From Archilochus colubris (lineage: Eukaryota; Chordata; Aves; Apodiformes; Trochilidae), in NCBI GenBank assembly GCA_023079485.1, contig CM041084.1, positions 35,872,609 to 35,936,608 of the forward strand: a stretch of DNA of 64,000 bases, given 5' to 3'. Below are positions 11,847-24,754 of this stretch, one piece after another. The first letter of the stretch is position 1. Each line of letters begins with the position of its first letter. The notes under the pieces are model-generated. The model made no database searches. It worked only from the letters and a program-made list of their open reading frames with translations, and was not told the origin of the DNA. The position numbers and the translations under genes are program-made.

Positions 11847-14800
11847 CTTGGGTTACTGCACAAACAGGCAGGAGAAGGATGTTGTCTTCATCAGAAAGTT
11901 ACCTACCTCCTTTCTTCATCAGATGGATAGTGGGAACTTGCTGGGATGTTGTGTTGAAAGTGGGGGATGAGATGTGATATACTGTTATAATAAGGGAACG
12001 TTGTTCTTTTCTAGAGCAATCTCAAATTTAGAAAATAGGATTACTATCTAAACATAATCACTCAGCTGCACAATTGTTTGTGAGAGGGAGGGACCAGGAA
12101 CTGTTGGGGAGGGGAAAGTGCAGCAGGTATATTCAGGAGCAAGGAACGGAGTGTGAAAGAACAAAAAAGTTTCTAATTTCTGACTTGACAGTTCTTAGAG
12201 CAGGAGTCAGTAATGAAATGTAGACCCCATTTGCTCCCCAGCCTCCTCACCAAATTAAACATGAGAAGTGGCAATGTTCAGCTTGAACACAGAGTCTGAA
12301 CCCCCTGCCTGGGTGTGCTTGTGTAAGCCCAGCAGGCATCGCTTCCCTCAGTTTAGAAGAAACATTGTGTGTCCATACCTCTATCCATCCATAAATACGT
12401 GTCAGTACTTTTTCACCCACGGTCTCTTGTACTAGGATTAGAAGCTCTGCAGGTAGGAGGTCAGTTTTCATACCTGGTTTGTCCTGCAGCATCCTAAGGC
12501 ACAGCAAATTCCATTCTCAGCAACGAGAGTTATGCCTTGCTGCTGCCCCAGCCTCAAAGTAGGAGGAAAACTGAAACCTTGATTTCTTCAAATGAGGAGC
12601 TGTGTTACAAGCTAATCACAGGCTGCCCCTCTGTTCCTTCTGGGCTTTGTTATGGAGTCTGCTGATGCTCCTCATCAGAACATCAGAGGGAGGAGATTTG
12701 TGGAGTTTGCAAGGACATACCCAAAAAGACTAATTGCCTCCAGCATGTACTCTCTGGTTTCCTGGTAAATGCAAGTGGTGACTAAATTGATGTTTGCTTC
12801 GATCCAGTTGTTTCCTTCATAAGCTTTACCTTTTCCCTACAATTGGCTCCAAGATGCCCTTCTGAAGCAAAAGGCCTTGTAGCATCAGTGAGGTGGCAGA
12901 TGAAATTCTGCCCAGCATCTATGTGTATGCTTTCTGGGGTGTCGGTTGCTTGGCTGCAAGCTTTGTGGAAACCCAATCCTCATTTAACACTCTTTTTTGG
13001 TAACACAAAGCTTGTGCCTGCTGGTGATAAAACTTATTGGCACTTAAGTTCATCTTCCATGCACCCATTTATATTTGTAGCATACTCTGATCTTAAAAAA
13101 AGGCATTCTACTGTGACTCCAATTACCTTTTTGCCTATACAGATACTGTGTACTTAGGCAAAATCTAGCTCTGATGACTTAAATGCATATTTGAGTTTAT
13201 GAGGAGAGAGCTTCTCTGTGGAATGCTGAATGCTAAAAATGCTGCTCCCATGAGTTCTGGGGCTGGAGGCCCCCCACCTAGACCCTCATAGTGACAGCAA
13301 GCCCCCAGAGCTCCCCCTAGCTCTGTTCTCTGCCTGCTGATGTCCTTTGTGTGGCCCTGGAAGACTCTTTGATGAGCAGGACATTGGCTCTGTTCATGGC
13401 TAACATCCTCCCAAGCTGATCCCCCTCAGGGCAAAGGAGCTTCAGGCATCCCCAGCTGTGCTCAGCTCTCTGCTGCCCAGGATGGTGGCACTGCACCCTG
13501 CAAAGGATTTTCCCACTGTGCAGGTGAAAGCTTGGATGTGTTTGCCAGGGCAAATGGCCTGGGCTTGCTCCATCTCTTTCAGGCATCAGCCGGTGCCTGC
13601 TATGTCGGTCACCTATATTGGGCAGGTGGAAAGAAGTATGTGGGGTTTTAGAGGAGGCAGTGCAAGCCTATGAAAAGATTGCTGTCTGCAGTCCTGTGAA
13701 CGGCAATCAAGAGAAAACTATTCTTGAACACAGAAAATCACTGGTGGTCTGTGTGGTGATGAGCACCTACGTACCTAAAAATCAAATACTCACTAGCACT
13801 GGCAAGCTACTGATAATGTGTTAACGTGACTTCTATGCTTGCATTGTTAACTATAAAACTGGTGATATGAACTTGAAAGTGCTTATGGCATACATTGAGC
13901 TGTGGAGGTACACCACATTGCATTTGTCTTTCCCAAAATGACCTTCCTCTCTGTCACTGGTGGAAAATCACAAAGTTTAAAATGTCCAGGATGGAACTAA
14001 TGGGAATTTTCCTACTTTTTGGTCCCGTGCATGCATTATGCCTTTTGGAGATGGTTTGAGATTGCAGGGATTTTGATACTGAGATTGTAGGTCCTACTGT
14101 AAATCTACACTAAACAGACACACATAGAAATTGCTATCATGCTGCTGCATCAATAGATGAGCTTAAAGTCCCTTTTAGATTCCCTTTGTCTTGCTATTTT
14201 CATTCTATTCAGGATCTGAGCATCAAGATGGATATGTAAAATACAGTTTTCGATTTACTGATCTACAAATACACCTCTGACCTCCAGACACAGATTACTA
14301 AATCCCACTGATTTTCTTTCCAGGGCTTTTTCTATTATTTCCATGAGAGAGCCTATTCCTGCAAAGTGTATACAGATTTTGACCCAATCAAAATCTGTGA
14401 CCTGGAAATGTGCCTGTCACCAATGGTTATTGGAATACCCACTTGTTAACACTAGACTTCCATCTTGGTAGCTCTGTGAAAATGAAACACATCACAACAT
14501 CCACTCCAAAGCAGTTCTGAGTAGTACAGTTCCCCACATCCCTGAAAATAAGAATTAACACTGTATCTCAACACTGAATTCAGGAACATCAATAAGCTAT
14601 TAGCTAAAGATGATCTAATAGTTTCCAATTCCAGAACTCTTGCTTAGAGCATGAAGAAGGAAAAGGTATGTTGCTTACCTTTACTGGTGAGTAATGTGAA
14701 AGGAGGCTACAGATACTGAATAAGCAGGTAGTGCTATCACGCTGTGACCCAAGGATGAGGGACCTTCATTGTAATGAAGGGAGATAGAACTACGTGCTGG

Positions 14801-16154
14801 TGGTTGACTGCAGCAGACTTGCCTTGAACCCATGCCAAACGTGCTCCAGCAGAGGGGCCACTTAGCATTTTTCTCCCTTTTATTGCAACGGGGCTTAATG
14901 CACAAATGGGGAAAAAGGCTCTTAACAACGTAAAGGCAGTGTTTTCCCTTTTCTTTGATCTCAGTTCAGATGTATTATTTCATTCTTTTTGCCGCCAAAC
15001 GAGAGAAGTCAGTCTTCAATGTTTTATACTCTGCTGTGACAGAGAAGGCACTTGATGCTTTTCCCAGTTCAGTAGTTATGAGCAGTACAATAAATACATT
15101 GGAGTAACATCAAATACTTAGAGATAATAAATATGTATCGAGATGTATAGATTTGGTCAAGACTCAGTATTATGTCATATCTTAAACAAAATCATCTGGC
15201 TGTTTCTCCATCCATCTATCTGTCTACCCAACATCAAGGCTATCTATGTGTACAATGTCTCTAAATTCCACAGAATCTCTCTCTGCCATCTCAACTAAGG
15301 GCCAAATTCTATTGTCTTCACTCGGTTTCACCCAGATGATCTGTCTCTCTCTGGTACCTTTGCAAGCTGATGGAGATGCAGTGCAGTCTGCATGCTGGCC
15401 CTAAGCTAGAACACATTATTGCTCAGGCTGTGGAAAGGCTGATTTGGATCTGTTCTTTGCACTGCGGCAGTCCTGTGCGATCCTTGCCTGGCATGAGCTT
15501 TTCATCTCATACCAGCTCCTTTTGGGCTAGTTTTTGTGCAGAGTTAACATAGCACAAGGTGGGGGTTTTTTTTGTTGGGTTTTTTTTTTCCTATTATTTT
15601 TTATTTCTTTTTTTTTTTGTTTTTTCTTGTGGAAACAAAGTGGCTCCTGACAAGATCAGGGAAAACATTTGGGACACTGCTCACTGACATTTTACCTGAG
15701 GAAAAAGAAGATACGGCACACTCAAAGTAAATCACACAGCAACGGGAATGTCCTCATTTTAGACTGCAGAGCAGAGAGCCCGTGTGCTGCAATTGCTAAG
15801 GTAATGGTTGCTGCTGCTCAACTGTTTCCTTGAAATGCAGTCACTCTGCCTTTTATTTTTGAGCACTTTTGCGTGCATAATGATATCCATCCATTTAAAG
15901 GCAAATGTCCTCTTAGTTTTAATAGGCTTCTGTTCATGGAATACTGGCAGATACTGTCTTTACTTTGATTTTTTTTTCTTTCTTTCTTTTTGTAATACAG
16001 TGCTAACTGTTGACTTGGCATAACTCTACTGGAAGAAAAGGGTACCTGTGCTCTCCAGGCAGCTGTTCATTGTCTTCCGGAACAGGACTGCTCTGTGTAC
16101 ATTGTAGAAAGATAAAAATTTTTATGGTGCAAGTGTTTTTTACAATGGATTTAT
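11847..16154. other. Non-coding stretch with a T-rich tract
   Basis: No gene supported. 13240-13600 is somewhat GC-richer, with C-runs near 13270 and 13312, but has no CpG enrichment and no recognised domain. A T-rich, nearly pure T/G/C stretch occupies 15566-15630. Otherwise only short frames and single-copy-looking sequence are visible. Confidence 0.6.
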
Positions 16155-16345
16155 CACATAAATAAGGAATGGAAGAGACCTTGCTGGTCTGTTAATTTAC
16201 CTCCCTGTAATATTAGATTATACTCCAGAGTGCATTTTCTATATCCATGGACAGTCCAATTTCAAACGTTGCAAATGATGGGGTTTGCACAGCTCTTTAT
16301 AGGCAACTTCATAACCTGTATGGCCCCAGTCATCTTTCAAATATT
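16155..16345 (-). mobile_element. Ancient CR1-type LINE fragment, antisense
   Basis: The order of motifs matches an old CR1 3' region read on the opposite strand: GGAATGGAAGAGACCTTGC, then ACCTCCCTGTAATATTAGAT, ACTCCAGAGTGCATTTTC, GATGGGGTTTGCAC and AGGCAACTTCATAACC. In CR1 consensus sequences these correspond to the ...GGAAGGGACCT..., ...CTCCAGAGCA..., ...GATGGGGATTCCACAAC... and ...AGGCAACTTGTTCC... segments. Divergence is high, so this copy predates the element at 54281. The 3' end is near 16155. The 5' limit is uncertain and may extend past 16400. Confidence 0.7.
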
Positions 16346-19300
16346 TACTGTGTTCGTCCTTTATTATTTTTTAGGTTGACATGACACACACATGCATTAA
16401 ATTTTTAACTTTCATTTACCATCTATTGTCTCCTTGCCTAAGAACACTTACAGGTCTTTGCAAATTCCCTCTTATTTTTGTCACTCTCTTTTTCTGTTAA
16501 TTTCTTCTGTCAAACTATATGCCTTGTAGTTTCAAAATGTTCATTTTTTTCTCTTGTACTGTCAAACTCAGCTCAAGCAAGCACTGCCCGACCTGTTGCC
16601 TGTGCACACAGCATTATGTTCAGTAGGTTCCTGGGGGTGATATTTATTATTTAATGCCTCATGCAAAGGTTGAGAAGATATATTTGTAATCTTAAAGGAC
16701 TGAATCCTTTCCAGGTGTCAAATTTTCTTACATAGCTATGTATGCAGGGAAAAAGAGCATTACAGATAAAGCACATGTCTGATAAACAAAGTTTCATGTA
16801 ATTATTAGCCAGATTTAGTAACATTGTTTTATTTTTTTCTAAATTAAAACATGACTCTTTACTCTTCATTCATGGCTCCTGTACCTCCAATTACGAATCA
16901 TGTGTGAATTTGCCTCCTTTTTCAGATCATTAATAAAGTTTATTGAGTTAGATTCCAAGCAGGCTTTTAGAGTATATGATAATTGTAATACTTTATGTTA
17001 TGGTGCATCTTCAAAGCTGGATTTAACGAGTCACAAAGCCTACCTGTAAAATTGTGTCTGGAATAAGTTGAAAGAAAGGGGGAATCATAGTTTTTTTAAA
17101 ACAAAAATATTTTTTCAGAGACTCTGAGGAAAAAAAGGCAATATTTCTTAAATCTAGCTATCTCCCAGCTTTGCTTTTTTGCATTAATTTTTTATTTAAA
17201 AGTTCTTCATTCCACTTGGCTTGCAAACCTTTTAATAAAGTGCTCCTAGGATCAAAGGAAGCTACTTTTAGGGTATTACCTCATTTTCTTTTATTAAAGT
17301 AGAGAACAGCTCTAAGTTATACACATATTTGGTTAAAATAATAGGAGCCCTGTCCATGCTTTCAGTATTTTTCCTAAGACACAAAGGATGGTCTAAGCTT
17401 TGGGTGACAGTCTTTCAGGGGGGCATGCGACTTCATCTAGAACAAAACAATGCTGTTTTTTTGTGCAGTGTCAGAAACCCTCCGTGGCATTTTCAGAAAT
17501 CCCATTTCTTAGGCAATAGCAATATTTCCATGTGGTCTAATTCCAAAATAAGGGTCTTGCCTTTCATTCTATTCATTGCAGTGGAGTTTAGGGTGCTCAG
17601 GAAATGAAGGCCAGGGCCCTAGGTAATAGTCTATTCAGGTCAGGAAGGCTAATTAATATGCAGACAATAGCTATGTTTCCAGAGTTGTGTTAGAAGACTT
17701 GGTTTATTTGGTCAATGAAAAGCACAATCTGATGGAATAAATTCAGCCATCAGTCTGGCAATATTTACTTGCACGTACTCATGTTAGAGGGTGAGGACTG
17801 TGTCCTGCATGTATTTTAGGATATTGCAATTTTTTTTTTAACAAGAGCTATAACTGAAAGAGAAAGAATCCAGGCCATGTGCTGGTCTAAACAAAGCTGA
17901 AGAGAGAGAAGATTTGAAATTTATTCCATCATTCCTTTACAGATTTCCCATTAGACTTTGAGGAAGGCGTGTAACCCTTACAAACTGTGCTATTCTGTAA
18001 AAGGTGTATTACTGTAAACCCCATTCCAGACACGTGTGTGTTCAAAAGGCACCAGAGAATTCAGTGTGAAAGAACTATGGCAATAGATATGTTAGAGACA
18101 TCCTCCCAGTTATTCCTTTTGGAAACAAATAAATAAAAAAATTAAGAGTAAGGCCCAGTTAGTCCCAGAAGACAATTTCATGTCTAATGTGCCATGACAT
18201 ATCAGCCTTAAATAATACAACAATACTGTCAGGGTTGTCCATTGATCATGAAAGTTCTCTCAGTGGCTACAAGGTCGTTCATAGATTTTATTTGCCTCCT
18301 CCTCATGTTATTTACATGCAGGTGTGTGCCCACATGCCACCACAGACAAGGTTTTAAGTGTGTGTAGGTGGAAACACTCCAGCTTGAATATCAAACCAAG
18401 CCCTTCATCTCAGAATAGACTCAAACTCCCTTTGTGCTTCAAAGGGAGCACAAATTCATGGAGCCAAATTTGTGGAACTAAATTCATCCAGAAATCTCCC
18501 AAGCTTGGCTTTTTCTGAGCAGAGTGAATTATTTGAACCTTAGCTATAGCTAGGCTAATAGTCAGTGATTTCAGTGAAGAAAACATGGGGCCTGGGTCTG
18601 TCTCTGGTCTGCTCTCTGGTCTCTGCTGGTGTTAACATCACAGAGCTCATCACTGCTGAGCACAGCAATAGTCCATGTACCCCACTTTTTGAGTAATAGT
18701 TGCAGATCTGGCCCAAACTTTTTTTGACAGATTTTGCAAAATTACATAAGGAACCTGGAAAACATTTCTGAGACATGAGTGGAAAATCCACCTTACTGTG
18801 TACACTTAAATCTACCAAAAGCAGCAGCATTTGCAGAAGAAGTGTCAGTGTCTGTAGGAATCTATTTCTGGAAGCCACATCATGGGAAACCATTTGCATG
18901 TCAGACTCATAAAGCTACTTGTGGATTTAAAAGATGTTATTCTCATTAATGATATATAAGTAGCGTGAGTCAAGACATTGCTTGTCACTTCAGTAGAAGA
19001 GAAGTCAGTGTCTGGTCTGAGAAATGATGTCTTCAGAGTGTGTACAAGAAGGTACTTAGTGAAATACAAATAGTACCATTCAGTTCTAACCAATACAGAC
19101 ACTGTTGTTTTACAGATAAACAGATTGTTAGAACAAAACTGAAGCCTAATAACTAAAAGTACAAAACATTTTACTTTGTCTTGTCATTCACTGGTTCTAA
19201 AACACATCAACTGAGAAACAACCCGGGACAGTACAGCCAGCCAGCTGACCATGGGCTTCCCAGCATCAGTGGAAACATTTCTTTTGGCATTTGAATTGGT

Positions 19301-21198
19301 CTCCAAACTATTTTCATTTCAGTAGTTTAAAACCTCGAGCTGATTCCTGTACCACATCTTTCATCAGAAACAAACAAACAAACAAAAAAAATTAGTGTCT
19401 GTGGACATGAAAATTAGTGTTTTCTTAGAAAACTAATACATGTTGTGTCATTCAGTTAAAATTCTTAAAGGATTAAACATTCATGCTTCCTCTAATTTGA
19501 ATACTGTTTGCTTTTTTTCTTCAAGAGGTAATAACAGGGCAATAAATATATCTCCATTCAGTGCATGTACAAAAGAGATTGTTATAAAAATGTCCTTAAT
19601 TTAGGTTTATTTACACAATTTTACTATGTGGAATTCATTCATAGCTCTATACATTTTAGAATTAGGGCTACTGTATCCTACTAAGGCAAAGCTTTTTTTT
19701 TTATTATTATTGTTTGAGAAGACTTTTTTTATTCCCCTACCCTTCTTTAACATTTCAGCATGTAAGTTGATTAGGAGTGTTCTGAATTGATGGAGATGCT
19801 CTGTTTTCCTCTTAAAATTTAGCTCTTAAAATACGTTTTCCCTATGAAAGCTTCTGATGTATTTGTGGCTGTGTTTCTGTTACTCAATATGAATAATGTC
19901 TGGCCACTGGACAGACATATATTTATTTACAATAAAACCTGTCGTATTAATTATTTCATTCAGTAGACAAGTATCATCATAAAGGCTGGGTTTATACAAC
20001 ATAGCAGGCATCACAGCAAAAATCATAAATACTGTAGTTCTGTTTAGCTTGACAATGGCAGGTAATAGACTATCATTTCTGTTCCCTTAGCTACTGTATC
20101 CTTTTCTATCCATCATCCTTTATTGTTATTATCACACTTATTTCAGCATTCTTATATCAGCAGTATTTAGTGACATTGCGAAAACGTGGTTCAGAAAGGC
20201 TGAACTTTTAATTGTGATGAGAAATAAGTTAGCTTAATTATTCTGTGTAAGTAGAAAAGATGTGGTTTGTTCTTCTTCCTAAGTCCTTCCTTCCTAATCG
20301 CAATTCAACACCCTTTTTAAGCATTGCTATGTATGAACTTCATGCTGCTAGACAAATAAATTCTTTGGAAAAATGCACATTTTTATTTGGAAATAATGCC
20401 ATCTCTTTGTTAGATTTGCAGCAATCCTATTTTGCCTCTACTGTTTTTAAGTCGAAAATGAAAAATTATATAGAAGATGTTTGTGCATCATATTGTGCTG
20501 AATGGTATGTAGGTCAGCATGCTGCACCATAGCAGATAAGGCACAGTGAACAAGTGTTCTATGTACTTACAAGCAAATATCAGTCATAATAGAAGTAGAC
20601 AGATCTACAAGAGCGTTTTGGCTTAGGAAATGTTTCTTGTCATTAGCATTTAAAAAAAGCTATGAGATTCAGGCCTATCAGCACCGATTCACAGCAAAGC
20701 CTGGCTTGCACAGGTTGTTATCTGTTCAGTACAGAGGTGCAGCTGGTTAGCAAATGGATTTGCAGATTTTTTTTTTTAGCAGGGATGAGTAAAAAGGCAA
20801 AGAATCAGGTACTTACAACCCATTCAGAATGTAACAATTTTGTTTGTGTTATAAACCAAACCTTCTGTTTTTTGCAAACTGCATTATTTTTAGAAACAGA
20901 ACCAAGAAAAAACGGCTGATTTAAAAAAAAAAATAAAAATCTTTATTCATATTCCAGTTTCCCTAAGGGCTCCAATATCCATGAAGTAATACCAGCAAAG
21001 GGAGCAATGAAGACTGCAGACTTCCATGATTCAGTTTACAATGCTGCTTTATTGTGTTAGCAGTCAAGTCAAGAGACAATATCTAATATTTTTAATTTTT
21101 TATTTCTTCCTCTATGTGTTCTCAGAAATGTGAAGGGAGAAATATATGACTGACTCCCTAATGCTATGGCTGAAGGTTAGGGTAATTTTTATTTCATT
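16346..21198. other. Non-coding stretch, nothing recognised
   Basis: AT-rich with no supported gene. Minor simple sequence includes an (AAAC)n patch at 19367-19385 and short T or A runs near 17830, 19690 and 20770. The longest frame is 114 codons (18555-18899, minus) without recognisable domains. Confidence 0.6.
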
Positions 21199-21335
21199 TG
21201 GAAGTGAAATCATTCCTCATAGAGATAATAATCAGGGTTTAGACTGAAAGTAGCTCAGTGGTACCTGAATTGTAGGGTGCTACTCTGCACAGCTGTTTGC
21301 AAGGTGGTAGGGGTGGGTTTCCTTTTCAAGGAAAA
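21199..21335 (+). repeat. 137-bp direct repeat, copy 1
   Basis: This block aligns without gaps to 21899-22035, exactly 700 bp downstream. Roughly 16 of 137 positions differ, about 88% identity by eye. Shared stretches include GAAGTGAAATCATTCCTCAT, CTGCACAGCTGTTTGCAAGG and TTTCCTTTTCAAGGAAA. No family was recognised. It may be a local segmental duplication, or two copies of an undescribed dispersed repeat. Confidence 0.93.
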
Positions 21336-21898
21336 ATGCTGTGCATGAGCTAATGGGACTGATTATCAGGCCCGTGAATGTTCTTTTCCCTGTGTGGCAG
21401 AGAAAAAGGCTATAAATTGAATGGGAATGGTCCCCTGATACAGCTTCCCTGGATGAGGTAAGGCTGGTGAAAAGGGCTGCATAGGTTTGTGTCCTCCTGC
21501 CAGCTCTGGGTGCAGTGCCCCAGCAAGGACCATAGCTGCTTCTTCAGATTCCTCCTAAGCTCCCTAGGGCCCTCAAGAGGAGGTCAGAATAGAGGCCTGT
21601 GTATTGAAAGGACTGTGTGGATGTCTGCTGACCTGCCTCCAGCATTTGCTAGCTGAAAAACAGCTCTGTAGTGTGTGAACTTAAGGCAAATGACTGTACT
21701 CAAAAAATATGCATGGTTACAGCCAACATTTTTTCATTGTGTGTCTTAACTTATGCCTTCTGCACTTTCATGAAAACAGGTTTCAGACATAGCTCCTGCT
21801 TGATTTTTAGTAGCATCAGTGTTCACTGAAAGGAAAATGGGAGTGATCACATACCTGAAACTGTGAGGGCTGGAACAGTTTTTCAGTCAGTGTGCATG

Positions 21899-22035
21899 TG
21901 GAAGTGAAATCATTCCTCATAGAGATAAAAATCAGGGCTGAGACTCAAAGTAGCTCTGTAATACCTGAGTTGTTGTGTGCTATTCTGCACAGCTGTTTGC
22001 AAGGTGATGGGGGTGAGTTTCCTTTTCAAGGAAAG
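21899..22035 (+). repeat. 137-bp direct repeat, copy 2
   Basis: Second copy of the block at 21199-21335, same orientation, ungapped. The flanks on both sides have little convincing similarity to the flanks of copy 1, so the detectable duplicated unit ends near these limits. Both copies lack terminal inverted repeats, poly-A tails and other transposon hallmarks that I can see. Confidence 0.93.
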
Positions 22036-22110
22036 GGAAATCATATCATATCCCTACAGCTGAATCAGGACAGCTTGACACACTGAGCTTGTCCACAAAC
22101 AAGCAGCAAA

Positions 22111-22152
22111 AAACCAATCAACCAACCAATTAACCAACCACCCAACCAGCCA
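22111..22152. repeat. Imperfect (CCAA)n microsatellite
   Basis: An A/C-rich run of CCAA/CAACC units with scattered T and C interruptions. It begins about 75 bp after the second 137-bp repeat copy. Confidence 0.85.
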
Positions 22153-24642
22153 AGGGAAATGACAACACAAGAACTCAAACATCCCAAACAGTGAACACAA
22201 ATAGGGCAAGCAAGTCATCGAGCTGCCTCAACATGTTTTAATCAAGTGATCAAATTGGTCCAATTTGTAGTGCAGTGTTAGAAGTATTTTTCCTGTCTAT
22301 GAACCAAACATCAATATTTTATTAATCCCAGCTTTGGATAGTGTCCAAACAGGAAGGTACTAGAAGTATGTACATTAAAGAAAACATTGACGAATCCCTG
22401 GAAGCAAAGAACCAAAACTTAGAATAAATACTAGTGAAGAAGTATAAATGGAAGAATTTGATTGAATATGTAGGGACTATACTGGTGCTGAAACTATGAG
22501 GTGAAATATATAGTAAATATGTATATTGTTGACTCTGAAAAGGGAAAGAAAATATACTTTTTGCTGGACAATAGAAAACAGAGAAATCACATGTGTCATG
22601 GAAAGTAACACAGCTAAATATTTAGGCTTTGATTTTGCACAGAGAGGTACTAAAACTAGACAACTAAATTCATCAGGTGAATTGAATTTAAAATTGAGTA
22701 TGTCTTACAGTTCTGCTTTTTAGGATACTTCTACTTTATTTAATGTATTTTAGATGTGAATCCAGTGGCTCACTAAATGTGAATCTCCTGACAGTGTTTT
22801 CAGGTAAGAGTGGAAACAAGAGAAGAGCCTCTCCAAATTAAGTTACTCATGGTTTCCACTAGTATTTTGTAAAATTAGCTCACATTTACTGATTCAAAAT
22901 TATTCTCTGCACTTGCTGTTCTAAATTCAGCTTACTGAATTTATTGGGCATTCTGTGTGTGTAATACAGAGCAACACTTGGCTCAGGAGCTACAAAGACA
23001 AACCTATCTGACATGATTTTCATAGCTTAGTATCTTATGTTGAACATATCACTGCTGACTACAGTAGAAGGTCTCTACTAATGCATACTTTGCCATTGAC
23101 TAGCAATGAATGTATAAAAAAGAGATATTGATAAGTTATCTCAGTGATAAGTTTTTCACACTTGTTCATGGACGATGAATGAAATCCCCTGAGTCTTACA
23201 TGTGTCCAGTAACAATACATTAACTGGTGGGAAGAAGGTGGTGAGTGAATTCTACGCAGATTTTTTTGAGATAGTATGCTGGAGTATAAACATTGTTAAT
23301 GCATAATCATATGGAGATTTCTGTGCTGTGAATTTAAAATTTACTTTTCTACTTGTCGAACATATTTTTTTTCAATAAAGTACTCATATTTCTACAGAAA
23401 TTGTAAAGTTTCAATATAATGGTCACCTTAAAAAGATTACCTGCTAATGGAAAGTAGATTCCTCTGCCCTGAAAAAGCTCATGTAAGAAGCTATCCTTTT
23501 CTCAGATTGGCTGAAGCTCATGTATCAAAAATAAAGGCAGCAAAGATACTGAACCAGTTCAAAAGATATGTGAAGATGTTGTGTAGATGACCTGGACATA
23601 AATGTGAACTTCAGAGATTTTCAGAATGGATCCTTCTCCATAAATACAGCATGTACTTTTCACTGGCCACCACCTTTTCCATTACTACCATCTATTTAAG
23701 CAACTGACAGTATTCAGTGGCATGGGAGGCTAGACGGACTTTGAATATAGAAACCCAGTGTCACACACACACAGATGGAATCTTGCTTTAGTACCAACAT
23801 ATTTATATCAATTCAATCATGATAACAATTTGACTCTGTGTGAAAGCACAAATTTAAGAGATGTAACCCAGTTCAGGACCAATATATAGATAAAATAATA
23901 TATCATTTCTATAGTAAGGAATATATATTTGATTATATATATAAATTTATAAATAGTAAAACATTTCAGTGAAAAACAAAGGATGAGATCCTAGAAATCA
24001 GTGGGAAAATTCCTATTTGCTACAATGGGATGGATTTTACTTAATGAAAATACCATTTAAACCAAGACTATTACCTCTACTTATTCTGCCTGATTCAAAG
24101 TAATTATTTGTCTCTTTGCCTAACCATGTTTGACATTTTGGGATTGTTCTGGAGAACGTGTTTGAGTCACAGTAGCTGATAGTTTAGTTGTAACATCTTG
24201 CATTCATCAAGTTTACTTACCACACCTATTATCTTACTAAGAGATGTGATAAAAGCTCATTGCTAAGCTCAGAGTGTGAATTAAGGAAATGCCCCTTTGT
24301 GCAAGCTATAAAGCTGGGCCCACCCCAGGGAAATAGATGGGAACTAAACTCTCAGGGTGCATTTGCCCAGAACAGACCATGTGGGCAGCATTGCATGAGG
24401 CATGGGCAGTTGTGTGTGGTTGGCCCTTGAGTCTGCTCACTCTTGAAGGCTTCCTGGCGAGCACTGCTCTAGCAATGGCAAAATGAAGGAATGTCACCTG
24501 CAAGGGACAGATATTCTCAAGATACATTCATTGCTTCGACAGCTTTTACCTGCAAAGAAAAGCTGCAGGACTCACTACAGGGATTGAGTGAGGTGAGTGT
24601 GGAAATATGCATATAGAGACACTTAGGAACATGATTTTGGTA
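22153..24642. other. Non-coding stretch with an AT-only patch
   Basis: No gene recognised. 23881-23960 is nearly pure A/T with TATATA runs. A short CA run lies at 23762-23771. Reading frames are all under 75 codons. Confidence 0.65.
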
Positions 24643-24754
24643 CTGTAGTGAAATGAGGCAACCATGACACAATGACACAACCATGACACAATGACACAAG
24701 CTCATGCTCACTCCCTGGCAATTAGTGGCACCTGGTTGCCTCATTTCACTACAG
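24643..24754. repeat. Perfect 22-bp inverted repeat (foldback) around a tandem repeat
   Basis: The left arm at 24643-24664 is the exact reverse complement of the right arm at 24733-24754, starting CTGTAGTGAAATGAGG on the left. Pairing continues past a one-base bulge (GTAC outside each arm). The 68-bp loop holds two copies of a 19-bp unit (CAACCATGACACAATGACA) in tandem; the first begins at 24659, inside the left arm. A 22-bp perfect match is far beyond chance. Possible origins are template switching during replication, a small foldback element, or a transcribed hairpin. Confidence 0.95.
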
